A stretch of 64,000 nt of DNA from an uncultured Clostridia bacterium (lineage in GTDB: Bacteria > Bacillota > Clostridia > Christensenellales > CAG-314). The stretch spans positions 124,001-188,000 of the forward strand of contig CAKQEP010000001.1 in the NCBI GenBank assembly GCA_934230325.1. Direction: 5' to 3'. The notes under the pieces were generated by a model. That model searched no databases, was not told the origin of the DNA, and saw only the letters and a list, made by a program, of their open reading frames with translations. Shown here piece after piece: positions 8,364-17,684 of this stretch; position 1 is the first letter of the stretch; each line of letters opens with the position of its first letter. The position numbers were made by a program, and so were the translations under genes.

Positions 8364-11300
8364 TTATTCGTCAATTTGAGAAATTGCGTCGGCAAGTTTA
8401 ACGGCAACGCTTTTAGAAACGCCTTTTTCCTCCATCGTCACGCCGTACAAAACGTCAGAAGCCTCCATCGTCGGTTTTTTGTGGGTAATGACGATAAACT
8501 GCGTCTTTTCGCTGAACAATCTCAAATACTCCGCAACGCGCTCGGTGTTTGCGTCGTCGAGAGGCGCTTCTATCTCGTCAAGAACGCAAAACGGCATCGG
8601 ACGAAATTTGATTATCGCCAAAAGTATCGCCACTGCCGAAAGCGCGCGCTCGCCGCCCGACAATGCGCTGATGTTTTGAACGTGTTTTCCCGGTGGCTGC
8701 GCCTCTATTTCTATGCCGTAATCCAAAGGCGAAACGCCTTCCTCCTCCTCGATGGTGAGTCTTGCTCTGCCGCCCGCAAACAACTGCTTGAATATTTCGC
8801 CAAAGTTTCTGTTTATCACTTCAAAGCCTGCGTCAAACCGCTCGACCATTTCCTTTGTGAGTTCTTGCAGCACCTTTTGTTGGTCGCCTTCCGCTTTGCG
8901 CAAATCTTCCATCTGCGAGTCCATATCGTCGTAACGGTCTTTGGTGTCTTGATAATCCTGAATACTGTTGACGTTGACGTATCCGAGTCGCGCTATAGAG
9001 GTTTTTAGTTTTGCGATTTCTTCCTCTGCGGATTTAAAATCAAAGTCTTCCTGTTTGTATTGCAACGCTTGCGAGTAACTCAACTGATAAACTTCGTCCA
9101 TACGCTTTTGCAAAGCGTCGAGCGCAATGTCGATATTGCTCAATTCGTTTTCTGCTTTGAGTATGCTTTCGTTGATACGAGTAACTTCCAACCCTGCGCG
9201 ACCTCTGTCTTCGTCTGCTTTTGCGTGCATTTCCTTGAGTTTGTCTTTCAACTCTCCCAACTCGACGTTTTTTTGCTTGATTTTTTCAAGCGCGGCTACT
9301 TTGCTACTGTCTGCGCTACTCATAATAAGTTTTTGACGTAAATCGTTAATGTTGAGTTGCGCGGTTTCGAGTTTTTGAGTTTTTTCCTTAAGGTCAAAAT
9401 CAAGGCTGGCAAGATATTTTTGCGAAGTGGATATATCTTTTTCGTCGTTTGCGATATTGTTTGTTGCCAAACTAATTTTGAGTTTGATGTCGTTGCAATC
9501 GTCAAACAATGCGTTACGCTTTAATTTTAAATTTTCGTACTCCTTGTTTACAGAATTGTCGGCATCGGATATTTTGCCTTGCTCGTCTGACAGTTTTTGC
9601 AAATCGTTGTTTGCGGTTTCGATATTTTTAGCAATTTTTGCAAGTTTGTCGTTTATCGACGCTCTTTCTGAAGAAATTCCTTTAAAAAAGTTTCTTTCGC
9701 TATCGCTCAATGCGCCGAATTTTGATATTCTTTCCTGATAAGAAGCGACTTTTACTATCGCTTGTTGATATTCCGCATTTAACCGCGCCAAAGTAAGGGC
9801 GTACTTTTGCTTGCGAGAAGTAAGGTCGTTTTTTAAGGAAAGTTTTTGGTCGAGCTCCTTTTGAACGGTCGCTATTTTACCTTTGAGTTCTTCAAGTTCT
9901 CTTTCGTTACCCAAAAGTCCGCTTTCGCTACGCCTGCTACCGCCGCTTATCGTGCCGGACGGAACGATAATTTCTCCTTCCAACGTCACTATGCGGTAAG
10001 AATAAGCGTATTTTCTGCTTATCGCAACCGCATTGTCTATGTTGTCCACCATAAGAGTTGCGCCCAACAAGTTGTTTACTACAGGCATATACTCTCTTTG
10101 CGTGGAAACAAAATCTTCCGCAATACCAAGACAACCGTGCTCTTTTAAAACGCGCGTATCGTCAAGTCCGCGCGAGCGCAACCCCGACAACGGCATAAAA
10201 GTTATTCTGCCGTATCTGCGTTGTTTTAAGTATGCGATAAGATATTTTGCGTCTTCTTCGTTTTTGGTCACGACGTTTTGCAAACTCGCGCCAAGACACG
10301 CTTCTATCGCTATTTCGTATTTTTGCGCAACCTTTATAAGGTTGGCGACTACGCCTATCGCTTTGGATTTGAGCGCGGCGTCGTTTTGTGCGTCAACCAT
10401 CAATTGTTTTACGCTGGCTATATATCCGTCGTAATTTTCCGTTGCGTTGAGCAAATATTTATGTCTTGCCCTTAGTACCGCAAGACTTTGATTAAGACTG
10501 TTGACGGCGTTGGTCGCTTCAAACAGTTTTTGCTCGTTGTCGGTATTTTGAGATTGTTGCTCGTCCAACTCCTTTTTGCAACGTTCTTCCTCATTTTTAA
10601 ACTCGTCGAATTGAGTGATGACGCGTTTTTCTTCCTCGCTTGTTTCGGCAAGTTTTTCCGTAATTTCTTTTTCCTGCTCCTCTATATCCGCAAGACGATT
10701 GTTGAGCGTATTTTTTTCCGAAACGAAACTTGCGAGAGAAGCCTTCCTTTCCGTGATTTTATCCAACAAATCCATTCTGCGTTGTTGAACTTCTTCCGCA
10801 GAACCGCGCATTGCGCCTACCTTTTTTTCCGCTTCGGCAAGGCGAGCGTTGTATTCCGCAAGTTTTTTGGACAGCTCCGCATGGTTTTGTCTTTTTTGCT
10901 CCAAACTCTCGTTGAGTTCGTCGATTTTTGCTTTGGTTTGTAATATCTGATTGTTGTCGCTCTCGATATCCGCGCCGGTATCGATAATGGATTTTTCAAA
11001 ATATTTAATCTGCTCGGTCAACAATCTGTTTTCGCCCGATTGACGCTCGACGGCAACCGACAAATCCAACTCGTCGTTGTGCAATTTTGATATTTCTGCG
11101 TCGGCGTCGGCTATTTGATTGTATATGTCCTGATAGCGAATATTTGCTTCTTCTTGCTTTTTTTCTGCAAAACTCCGTTCCTCTTGCAAGCCGTCTATAC
11201 GAGTATTTATGCGTTGTTTATCCAAACTTGCGTTGTCATAACGGTATATGTAAGCGTTTACTTCGTAATTTTGCAGTTGTGCGCTTAAATCAAGGTATTT

Positions 11301-11939
11301 TTTTGCCGTTTCGCACTGTCTTTTGAGCGGAGCGAGTTGATTGTTTAACTCCGACATAATATCGTTTAAACGGCTCATATTGTCGCGATAACGAGCAAGT
11401 TTGCTTTCCGTTTCCTTTTTACGAACGCGGAATTTGGATATGCCCAACGCTTCTTCAAAAATTGCGCGGCGGTCGTCGGGTTTTGCGTCGAGAATAGCCG
11501 CCATGCGCCCTTGTCCGACGATGCTATAACCTTCTCTGCCCAAACCTACTTCTCTCAACAAATCGCTTATTATCTTTAATTTTGAAGGGCTTTTGTTAAT
11601 AAGATATTCGCTCTCGCCGCTACGATAAAGTTTGCGGCTTATTATCACTTCGTCAAGGTCGAGAGGAAACATTCTTTCCTTATTATCAAAATACAACGAT
11701 ACTTCGCAATAACTCATCGATTTGCGTTTTTCCGTACCGTTGAAAATAAGGTCCTGCATGGTTTTGCCACGCATAATTTTTGCCGACTGCTCGCCAAGAA
11801 CCCACCTGACCGCGTCGGATACGTTGCTTTTGCCGCAACCGTTTGGTCCGACGATAGCCGTAATAGGCTTGTCAAACTTCATTTCAAACTTGTCGGCAAA
11901 TGATTTAAAACCGTATGCTTCAATTTTTGATAAATTCAC
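8364..11939 (-). CDS. smc: Chromosome partition protein SMC
   Basis: SMC is the ATPase of the bacterial condensin complex with ScpA and ScpB. The 1191-residue protein has the N-terminal Walker A GPNGCGKSNV (31-40), two long coiled coils, a hinge around residues 500-650 (GVVANLIKVAQKYE region), and a C-terminal head with LSGGERALSAVAILLA and FCVLDEIEAPLDD. Length and layout are normal. The rnc-smc-ftsY order is conserved in Firmicutes; it starts 12 nt after rnc. scpA and scpB are not in the window. Confidence 0.98.
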   Translation of the reverse strand: MNLSKIEAYGFKSFADKFEMKFDKPITAIVGPNGCGKSNVSDAVRWVLGEQSAKIMRGKTMQDLIFNGTEKRKSMSYCEVSLYFDNKERMFPLDLDEVIISRKLYRSGESEYLINKSPSKLKIISDLLREVGLGREGYSIVGQGRMAAILDAKPDDRRAIFEEALGISKFRVRKKETESKLARYRDNMSRLNDIMSELNNQLAPLKRQCETAKKYLDLSAQLQNYEVNAYIYRYDNASLDKQRINTRIDGLQEERSFAEKKQEEANIRYQDIYNQIADADAEISKLHNDELDLSVAVERQSGENRLLTEQIKYFEKSIIDTGADIESDNNQILQTKAKIDELNESLEQKRQNHAELSKKLAEYNARLAEAEKKVGAMRGSAEEVQQRRMDLLDKITERKASLASFVSEKNTLNNRLADIEEQEKEITEKLAETSEEEKRVITQFDEFKNEEERCKKELDEQQSQNTDNEQKLFEATNAVNSLNQSLAVLRARHKYLLNATENYDGYIASVKQLMVDAQNDAALKSKAIGVVANLIKVAQKYEIAIEACLGASLQNVVTKNEEDAKYLIAYLKQRRYGRITFMPLSGLRSRGLDDTRVLKEHGCLGIAEDFVSTQREYMPVVNNLLGATLMVDNIDNAVAISRKYAYSYRIVTLEGEIIVPSGTISGGSRRSESGLLGNERELEELKGKIATVQKELDQKLSLKNDLTSRKQKYALTLARLNAEYQQAIVKVASYQERISKFGALSDSERNFFKGISSERASINDKLAKIAKNIETANNDLQKLSDEQGKISDADNSVNKEYENLKLKRNALFDDCNDIKLKISLATNNIANDEKDISTSQKYLASLDFDLKEKTQKLETAQLNINDLRQKLIMSSADSSKVAALEKIKQKNVELGELKDKLKEMHAKADEDRGRAGLEVTRINESILKAENELSNIDIALDALQKRMDEVYQLSYSQALQYKQEDFDFKSAEEEIAKLKTSIARLGYVNVNSIQDYQDTKDRYDDMDSQMEDLRKAEGDQQKVLQELTKEMVERFDAGFEVINRNFGEIFKQLFAGGRARLTIEEEEGVSPLDYGIEIEAQPPGKHVQNISALSGGERALSAVAILLAIIKFRPMPFCVLDEIEAPLDDANTERVAEYLRLFSEKTQFIVITHKKPTMEASDVLYGVTMEEKGVSKSVAVKLADAISQIDE

Positions 11940-11950
11940 ACTATTCCTCT

Positions 11951-12664
11951 CTATCTATATAAATCAAGACTTTTTAAAGCGCGTTTTGCCGCATAATTTT
12001 GCGCTTCTCTTATGCTGTTGCCATAACCTTCGCCGCATTTTTTGCCGTTGATTTTTACAAAATAATAAAAGACGGGACGGTTGTCCATGCCTTCCTTTTT
12101 GTCCAAAACGTATTCGACGGAAAACTTTTTCTTTTCGCTTGCCTCTTTCAACATCGTTTTAAAGTCATGCGTCACGGTTTCAAAGCGCATAGCCTCACCC
12201 ATCTCTTTGCATAACGTGTCAAAAATAAATCTTCTCGCTTGGTTCAATCCGCCGTCAAAGTAAATGGCGCACAACAACGCTTCGTAAAGGTCGGCATATA
12301 GTTTTTTGTTTTTATCGTCGTTGTCTTTGACAAGCATACTGTTTCCGACAAGCAGATATTCTCCCACCCCGAGCGAATGAATTTCTCTGTACAAACTCGC
12401 GGTGTCTACAACGTCCGAGCGTACTTGTGTGTACTCCCCTTCGTTTTTGTCGGGATAGTTTTCGTAAAGATACTGCGCCACTACAAAATCCAGCAACGCA
12501 TCGCCTAAAAATTCCATGCGTTCGTTGCTGGGTTCGTTGTGGGTTTTTGCGTATGACGAATGAGTAAATGCCGTCGCCAGCAATTGCCTGTCTTTAAACT
12601 GATATTTTATTGCCTTTTCAATCGCGTCCAGCGACTGTATTAAGTTCTGTTTTGAGGTTTTCAA
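11951..12664 (-). CDS. rnc: Ribonuclease III
   Basis: RNase III cleaves double-stranded RNA, including rRNA precursors. The 237-residue protein has the signature ERMEFLGDALLDFVV (48-62) and a C-terminal double-stranded RNA-binding domain (about 160-235, ending GNSIREAQNYAAKRAL). The start is TTG at 12664, supported by AGGAG 8 nt upstream; no internal Met gives a complete domain. The gene therefore begins 47 nt inside plsX. In B. subtilis fabD-fabG-acpP lie between these two genes. Confidence 0.95.
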   Translation of the reverse strand: MKTSKQNLIQSLDAIEKAIKYQFKDRQLLATAFTHSSYAKTHNEPSNERMEFLGDALLDFVVAQYLYENYPDKNEGEYTQVRSDVVDTASLYREIHSLGVGEYLLVGNSMLVKDNDDKNKKLYADLYEALLCAIYFDGGLNQARRFIFDTLCKEMGEAMRFETVTHDFKTMLKEASEKKKFSVEYVLDKKEGMDNRPVFYYFVKINGKKCGEGYGNSIREAQNYAAKRALKSLDLYR

Positions 12665-13631
12665 TCAGATTGCTCCTGTGCATGTTTACGACTTGCATTA
12701 TACTGCCGCAAATACTTTCGGCTTTACTGCTGCCGTGAGCTTTTATTACGAGTTTTTCTACGCCCAAAAATACCGCGCCGCTGCGCTTGTTGTAATCCAT
12801 AGTGTTGGCAAGGTTTTTAAAGTTCTTTTTTAACATGTTGCCGGCGATTTTTGTCTTTAAACTCGACATAATCTCCTGCTTAATCATGGTCATAACGGTA
12901 ATAACCGCCCCTTCCAACGATTTTAACGCTACGTTGCCCCAAAACCCGTCGCATACCACTACGTCGTATTTGCCGCTGAGCATGTCGCGAGCCTCCATGT
13001 TGCCGACAAAATTTATCGGCATTTCTTTGAGCATGGCAAAAGTATCGTGTACGAGTTGATTGCCTTTTTTGTCTTCCGTACCGTTTGACATCAACGCTAT
13101 ACGGGGATTGTCGACGTTGAGCATACATTTGGCGTATGCGTTTCCCATAAGCGCAAAATCCGCAAGCATATTCGCTTTGCAATCTACGTTTGCGCCGCAA
13201 TCGACAAGTATGACGCTTTTGCCGTCTATCGTAGGCAAAATGGGCGCAAGAGCGGGACGATGTATACCCTTTATCCTGCCTATCTTTAAAAACGCGCCCG
13301 TAAGAACTGCGCCGGTATTCCCCGCGCTGACAAGCCCTATGCAATCGGGATCGTTTTTTACTCTATCCAAAGCCACAACAAGACTGCTGTCTTTTTTAGT
13401 GCGGATAGCGACGGTCGGAGCGTCGTCGTTTGTAATGACTTCCGGTGCGTCAACGATTTCTATACGCGTATAATCGTCTATCGGGTAATTGTTTAAAAGC
13501 GTTTTGATTTCCTCCGCTTTACCCACCATAACGACGTCAAAGCCTTTGTTTAATCTCATCGCGTCTATACAACCGGTGATAATTTCGTTTGGGGCGTAGT
13601 CGCCGCCATAAATATCTACTACAACTTTCAT
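12618..13631 (-). CDS. plsX: Phosphate acyltransferase PlsX
   Basis: PlsX converts acyl-ACP to acyl-phosphate for phospholipid synthesis with PlsY. The 337-residue protein has the expected MKVVVDIYGGDYAPN start and GLVSAGNTGAVL segment (about residues 95-106). An upstream GTG in frame exists, but AAAGGTGA just before the ATG at 13631 supports that start. It has its own promoter (13697-13725) and overlaps rnc by 47 nt. fabD, fabG and acpP are not adjacent. Confidence 0.95.
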   Translation of the reverse strand: MKVVVDIYGGDYAPNEIITGCIDAMRLNKGFDVVMVGKAEEIKTLLNNYPIDDYTRIEIVDAPEVITNDDAPTVAIRTKKDSSLVVALDRVKNDPDCIGLVSAGNTGAVLTGAFLKIGRIKGIHRPALAPILPTIDGKSVILVDCGANVDCKANMLADFALMGNAYAKCMLNVDNPRIALMSNGTEDKKGNQLVHDTFAMLKEMPINFVGNMEARDMLSGKYDVVVCDGFWGNVALKSLEGAVITVMTMIKQEIMSSLKTKIAGNMLKKNFKNLANTMDYNKRSGAVFLGVEKLVIKAHGSSKAESICGSIMQVVNMHRSNLIENLKTELNTVAGRD

Positions 13632-13696
13632 ATCGTTCACCTTTTTAAAAATACATTTTTACTAATTAAAATGCTCGATGCAATTTAATTTTTATT

Positions 13697-13725
13697 ATTC
13701 TACCACAAAATCGGTGCGGCGGCAA
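13697..13725 (-). promoter_or_regulatory. Promoter of plsX-rnc-smc-ftsY
   Basis: TTGCCG (13720-13725), a 17-bp spacer ending in TGG, and TAGAAT (13697-13702) form an extended -10 promoter on the minus strand. Confidence 0.7.
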
Positions 13726-13737
13726 TTAAATATAACA

Positions 13738-13767
13738 ATGTTTCACAAAAAAGTTGATGTTTCACAA
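13738..13767. repeat. Two 11-bp direct repeats upstream of the plsX promoter
   Basis: ATGTTTCACAA occurs at 13738-13748 and again at 13757-13767, 19 bp apart (about two helical turns), 13 bp upstream of the plsX -35 box. This is the usual place for an activator site. The binding protein is unknown. Confidence 0.5.
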
Positions 13768-13857
13768 TCGCAAACGACCTTTTGTTTATAATGACGATTT
13801 TTTGTTGGTAAAAACAACAATTTTTTTGCATTTTAATTCTGCGTTTTATACCACAAC
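13768..13857. other. AT-rich intergenic stretch between rpmF and plsX
   Basis: No gene is visible. A weak 6-bp inverted repeat TTGTTG/CAACAA lies near 13804-13822. The rest is A/T runs. Confidence 0.4.
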
Positions 13858-13884
13858 AAAAAAGCGAGCCGAATTTGACTCGCT
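13858..13884 (-). terminator. Rho-independent terminator of rpmF
   Basis: On the minus strand AGCGAGTC and GGCTCGCT form an 8-bp stem (one G-U) with a 6-nt loop and a following run of T, 55 nt after the rpmF stop. Confidence 0.85.
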
Positions 13885-13938
13885 GAATTGTTTATCCAAA
13901 CCGTACCGACAAGCGCGGTAAAATACAACAAAAAAGAT

Positions 13939-14127
13939 TTACTTATTTTCTTCTTTTTGCTCGACTACCTGTCTGCCGTCATAATATCCGCAGTGTTTGC
14001 ATACCGTATGCGGTCTGATTTTTGCATTGCAATGAGAGCACACCACCAAATTAGGTGCGCTTATCTTCCAGTTTGCGGATCTGGTATGTTTTCTTTGCTT
14101 GGAAATTTTTCTTTTTGGTACTGCCAT
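13939..14127 (-). CDS. rpmF: Large ribosomal subunit protein bL32
   Basis: This 62-residue protein starts MAVPKRKISKQRKHTRSANW and has two CxxC pairs (CSHC and CKHC) that form the zinc-binding form of bL32. A strong CGGAGGCG ribosome binding site and a fully consensus promoter precede it. YceD (DUF177), which usually precedes rpmF in Firmicutes, is absent: only 74 bp separate ackA from rpmF. Confidence 0.97.
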   Translation of the reverse strand: MAVPKRKISKQRKHTRSANWKISAPNLVVCSHCNAKIRPHTVCKHCGYYDGRQVVEQKEENK

Positions 14128-14163
14128 CTTTATCGCCTCCGAGTTTTATAAACTATCCGTAGT

Positions 14164-14192
14164 ATTATAACTGCCAAAACGGATATTGTCAA
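14164..14192 (-). promoter_or_regulatory. Consensus promoter of rpmF
   Basis: TTGACA (14187-14192) and TATAAT (14164-14169) are perfect hexamers with a 17-bp spacer, placed between the ackA stop and the rpmF start. Confidence 0.88.
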
Positions 14193-14201
14193 ACATTTAA
14201 A

Positions 14202-15401
14202 CTAAAATTTTGCAATCCTTTTGGTTTCTTTTGCTATTACGAGTTCCTCATTTGTCGGAATGACGAGTATTTTTACCTTGCTGTCCGCCGCAGAAATATC
14301 CGCGATTTGTCCGCGCGGGCAATTTTCGTTCTTTTGTTCGTCGAGTTTGACTCCGAGATAATCCATATCTTTGCAAGCCATACTGCGCACGTAAGGCGTG
14401 TTTTCGCCAACGCCGGCAGTAAATACGATGCAATCGCAACCGTCCATTATCGCGGCGTATTGTCCGATATAACCCTTTATCCTGTAAGCAAAGACGTCTA
14501 CCGCGAGTTTGTTGCGAGGATTATCAAAAGCGTTGCCCATAGTAAGGTCGCGGAAATCGCTGCTCACGCCGGAAAGACCGAGCATACCGCTCTTTTTGTT
14601 GAGGTATGCGATAGTTTGAGCGATTGTCATATTCTTTTTGTTCATGAGATACTCTACTACCGCAGCGTCGATATTGCCGCAACGAGTACCCATCGGCAGT
14701 CCTTCCAACGGGGTGAATCCCATAGAAGTATCCATACATTTGCCGCCTTTTACCGCCGCTATACTGCTACCGTTGCCGAGATGGCAAGTAATGATTTTGA
14801 GTTCTTCGGGTTTTTTGCCGAGAAACTTTGCGGCTTCTCCGCTGACAAACATATGGCTCGTCCCGTGAAAACCGTATTTTCTTATGCGAAGTTGTTTGTA
14901 ATCGTCGTAAGGAATACCGTACAAAAAGGCTTCCTGCGGCATCGTCGCGTGGAAAGCAGTATCGAATACGGCAACCATAGGCGTGTTTGGCATAACCTTG
15001 CGGCAAGCCTCGATACCCATAATGTTTGCGGGGTTGTGGAGAGGCGCGAGTTCTATGTTGTCCCTACAGCACTTCAAAACGTCATCGTCGATAAGAACGG
15101 ACGAGTTGTAATCTTCTGCCCCGTGTACGACGCGGTGACCGACGGCAGAAATTTCGGACATGTTTTTAACGACGCCGCATTGCTCGTTGGTGAGCGCGTC
15201 AAGCACCATTTTTATTGCTTTTTCGTGGTTGGGCATAGCCTCTTTAAAAACGTATTCCTTACCGTTGACTTTGTGCGTCAAAACGCTTCCGTCGATACCT
15301 ATACGCTCGCAAAGACCTTTGGCGATAACGGATTCGTTTTGCATGTCGATAAGTTGATATTTAAGACTGCTACTTCCTGCGTTGATAACTAAAATTTTCA
15401 T
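14202..15401 (-). CDS. ackA: Acetate kinase
   Basis: AckA interconverts acetyl phosphate plus ADP and acetate plus ATP. The 399-residue protein begins MKILVINAGSSSLKYQL, the family signature, and has KYGFHGTSH near residue 175 and the CHLGNGSS phosphate loop near 206. Length is standard. It lies 23 nt after pta, so the pair makes ATP from acetyl-CoA in fermentation. Acetate as an end product fits the inferred gut Clostridia lifestyle. Confidence 0.98.
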   Translation of the reverse strand: MKILVINAGSSSLKYQLIDMQNESVIAKGLCERIGIDGSVLTHKVNGKEYVFKEAMPNHEKAIKMVLDALTNEQCGVVKNMSEISAVGHRVVHGAEDYNSSVLIDDDVLKCCRDNIELAPLHNPANIMGIEACRKVMPNTPMVAVFDTAFHATMPQEAFLYGIPYDDYKQLRIRKYGFHGTSHMFVSGEAAKFLGKKPEELKIITCHLGNGSSIAAVKGGKCMDTSMGFTPLEGLPMGTRCGNIDAAVVEYLMNKKNMTIAQTIAYLNKKSGMLGLSGVSSDFRDLTMGNAFDNPRNKLAVDVFAYRIKGYIGQYAAIMDGCDCIVFTAGVGENTPYVRSMACKDMDYLGVKLDEQKNENCPRGQIADISAADSKVKILVIPTNEELVIAKETKRIAKF

Positions 15402-15424
15402 ATCGATTTATTCTCCTTAATTTT

Positions 15425-16411
15425 TTATTGAGCAGACTCTATGCACGTCAAAGCAACAGTACCGACGATGTCGTCAACGTTGCAACCGCGCGACAAATCG
15501 TTTACGGGTTTTGCAAAACCTTGACAAATAGGACCATAAGCGTCAAAACCGCCCAAACGCTGTACAAGTTTGTAACCGATGTTGCCTGCATTGAGTTCCG
15601 GAAATACAAGAACGTTTGCCTGACCTGCAACTTTGCTGCCCTTTGCCTTTAACGCGGCTACTTCCGGCACTAAAGCGGCGTCTACCTGCAACTCGCCGTC
15701 AATGGCAAGGTCGGGCGCTTTTTGCTTGACCAACGCTGCCGCTTCCTGCACTTTAGTAACAAGGTCATGCTTCGCGCTGCCTTTTGTTGAGAAACTAAGC
15801 ATTGCTACTTTAGGCTCTACGCCCAAAAAGGCTTTTGCGGAGTTGTGAGACGCAATTGCGATATCGCAAAGTTGCTCGGCAGTAGGATCGGGAGTGACCG
15901 CGCAATCGGCAAACAGATAAAGACTGTTTTCCTCTCTTTGCGGGTGGTTGAGAATAAAGAAACCGCTCACGGTGCTAATGCCTTTTGCAGTTTTGATTAT
16001 CTGCAATGCGGGACGAAGCATATCGCCCGTGCTATGGACTGCGCCGCCTACCATACCGTCCGCTTCGCCTTGTTTAACCATCATAACTCCGTACCACATA
16101 ACGTCGTTCATAAGGTCGGAAGCCTGTTGCTCCGTCATACCTTTTGCCTTGCGAAGTTCGTACAGATAATTGCTGTATTCCGCATGCTTTTCGCTGGTAA
16201 GCGGATTAACAAAGGTTATGCCGTCGAGATTGACGTCGGGGCATTTTTGTTGAGCAACCGCTTTGTCTCCCAACAAAATGATTTTTGCAAGTTTTTCCTT
16301 CGTGCAAACTTCTGCCGCGCGAATTACGCGGGGCTCTTCGCCCTCAGGCATAACTATCGTCTTGTTGAGTTTTTTGGCTTGGTCTTTGTACTTCTGGATA
16401 AGATTTAACAT
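15425..16411 (-). CDS. pta: Phosphate acetyltransferase
   Basis: Pta makes acetyl phosphate from acetyl-CoA. The 328-residue protein is the short single-domain form. It has the N-terminal IVMPEGEEPRVIRAA segment and the C-terminal VFPELNAGNIGYKLVQRLG signature. A GGGGAGA ribosome binding site precedes ATG 16411, and a TATAAT box lies upstream (near 16450) although no good -35 is visible. It is followed by ackA, the normal fermentation pair. Confidence 0.97.
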   Translation of the reverse strand: MLNLIQKYKDQAKKLNKTIVMPEGEEPRVIRAAEVCTKEKLAKIILLGDKAVAQQKCPDVNLDGITFVNPLTSEKHAEYSNYLYELRKAKGMTEQQASDLMNDVMWYGVMMVKQGEADGMVGGAVHSTGDMLRPALQIIKTAKGISTVSGFFILNHPQREENSLYLFADCAVTPDPTAEQLCDIAIASHNSAKAFLGVEPKVAMLSFSTKGSAKHDLVTKVQEAAALVKQKAPDLAIDGELQVDAALVPEVAALKAKGSKVAGQANVLVFPELNAGNIGYKLVQRLGGFDAYGPICQGFAKPVNDLSRGCNVDDIVGTVALTCIESAQ

Positions 16412-16527
16412 GATATCTCCCCTTGTTGATAAAAATTATTTTTTGTGTTATTATAGCGGTAGAGTTTCCGCAACGTATCTATATTACTACAAAATTCTAA
16501 AATAGTAAACAGGAGTGACGCAAAAAT
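16412..16527. other. Divergent pta/tmcAL promoter region
   Basis: This 116-bp AT-rich gap separates the divergent pta (minus) and tmcAL (plus). A minus-strand TATAAT for pta is visible near 16450. I see no clear plus-strand promoter. Confidence 0.4.
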
Positions 16528-17646
16528 TTGAAAATTTTTGGAATTATCGCAGAATACAACCCTTTTCATAACGGACACCTCAAATTATTGCGGTTTGTTC
16601 GCAGTCTTTGCGACGACGCAATTATCGTTTGCGTGATGTCGGGCAATTTTACCCAACGCGCGCAACCCGCAATTCTCGACAAATACACGCGCGCAAAACA
16701 CGCAGTTTTGTGCGGCGCGGACGCCGTTGTGGAGTTGCCCGCTTTTTATGCGACTGCAAGCGCGCATGATTTTGCCGAAGGCGGGATAAAACTGCTCAAA
16801 AAAATTAACGCTACGGACATATGCTTTGGTAGCGAATGCGGCGATATAAAAAAATTGCAAAACCTTGCGGAAAAATCTATTGCCGCCGACGGTAACAAAA
16901 AATTAAAAACACTGCTAAAAAAAGGAGAGTCTTACGCAAAAGCGTTGAGCGACTCCGTTGACGACGTAGACAAAATACTCGACAAACCAAACAATTTGCT
17001 TGCCGTAGAGTATTTAAAAGCGATAAAACTTTTTGACGCAGATATTATCCCGCACACATTAAAACGCGAGGACGATTACAACAGCGAAGATACCGACCAA
17101 CCTACGTCTTCTTCCGCAATACGCAAAGCCGTAGAAACGGGAGTTTTTAAAAATTGCAAAGCGCACGTTCCCGATTGCGTATATTCGGATTTGCAAAACT
17201 CCGCTATCGACGCAAAAACCGTATACCAAAGTTTTTTACCGCTTAAAATATCCGCAATGACGGCGGAAGAACTTTCGGAAATAAACGGCGTGACGGAAGG
17301 TTTGGAAAACAGAATATTAAAGGCGTTAAACCGCGATTTTGCGCAATTTGCAACGGCAGTCAAAACAAAAAGATTTACTATGGCAAGGATAAACCGATTG
17401 CTTTTTGATATTGCCGTAAATCTCACAAAACAGCAGTACAAAGCGGCAAAAAAAGAAGATACGCCGATAAATATTCTTGCGGCAAACAAAAACGACAAGG
17501 CAATATCTTATTTGTCAAGTTTTACGCAAAAACCTGTCGATTGTCCGATTTTAACGGAAATACAGTCAAAAACAGACCGTTTATACTATACTATTACACA
17601 AATAGTAGTTAAAAATAGCGATATTAACAAGTTGCGAAAGTACTAA
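16528..17646 (+). CDS. tmcAL: tRNA(Met) cytidine acetate ligase TmcAL (YlbM)
   Basis: TmcAL makes N4-acetylcytidine at the wobble position of elongator tRNA-Met, using free acetate and ATP. The 372-residue protein starts MKIFGIIAEYNPFHNGH, with the nucleotidyltransferase motif HNGH at 14-17, and has the SSSAIRKA segment near residue 193. The start is TTG at 16528, with AGGAG 12 nt upstream, a slightly long spacing. It is divergent from pta-ackA, the enzymes that make its acetate substrate. ylbJ follows by 38 nt. Confidence 0.94.
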   Translation: MKIFGIIAEYNPFHNGHLKLLRFVRSLCDDAIIVCVMSGNFTQRAQPAILDKYTRAKHAVLCGADAVVELPAFYATASAHDFAEGGIKLLKKINATDICFGSECGDIKKLQNLAEKSIAADGNKKLKTLLKKGESYAKALSDSVDDVDKILDKPNNLLAVEYLKAIKLFDADIIPHTLKREDDYNSEDTDQPTSSSAIRKAVETGVFKNCKAHVPDCVYSDLQNSAIDAKTVYQSFLPLKISAMTAEELSEINGVTEGLENRILKALNRDFAQFATAVKTKRFTMARINRLLFDIAVNLTKQQYKAAKKEDTPINILAANKNDKAISYLSSFTQKPVDCPILTEIQSKTDRLYYTITQIVVKNSDINKLRKY

Positions 17647-17684
17647 AAAGCATTAAACCGCAGACAAAATCATATCTTTACGAT

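Noticed and set aside
13804..13822. Small inverted repeat TTGTTG/CAACAA read as a plus-strand terminator
   Set aside because: There is no plus-strand gene upstream and the stem is only 6 bp of A/T-rich sequence.
14307..15392. 361-codon plus-strand frame opposite ackA
   Set aside because: It is an antisense shadow of the well-supported ackA gene, with no ribosome binding site and no family resemblance.
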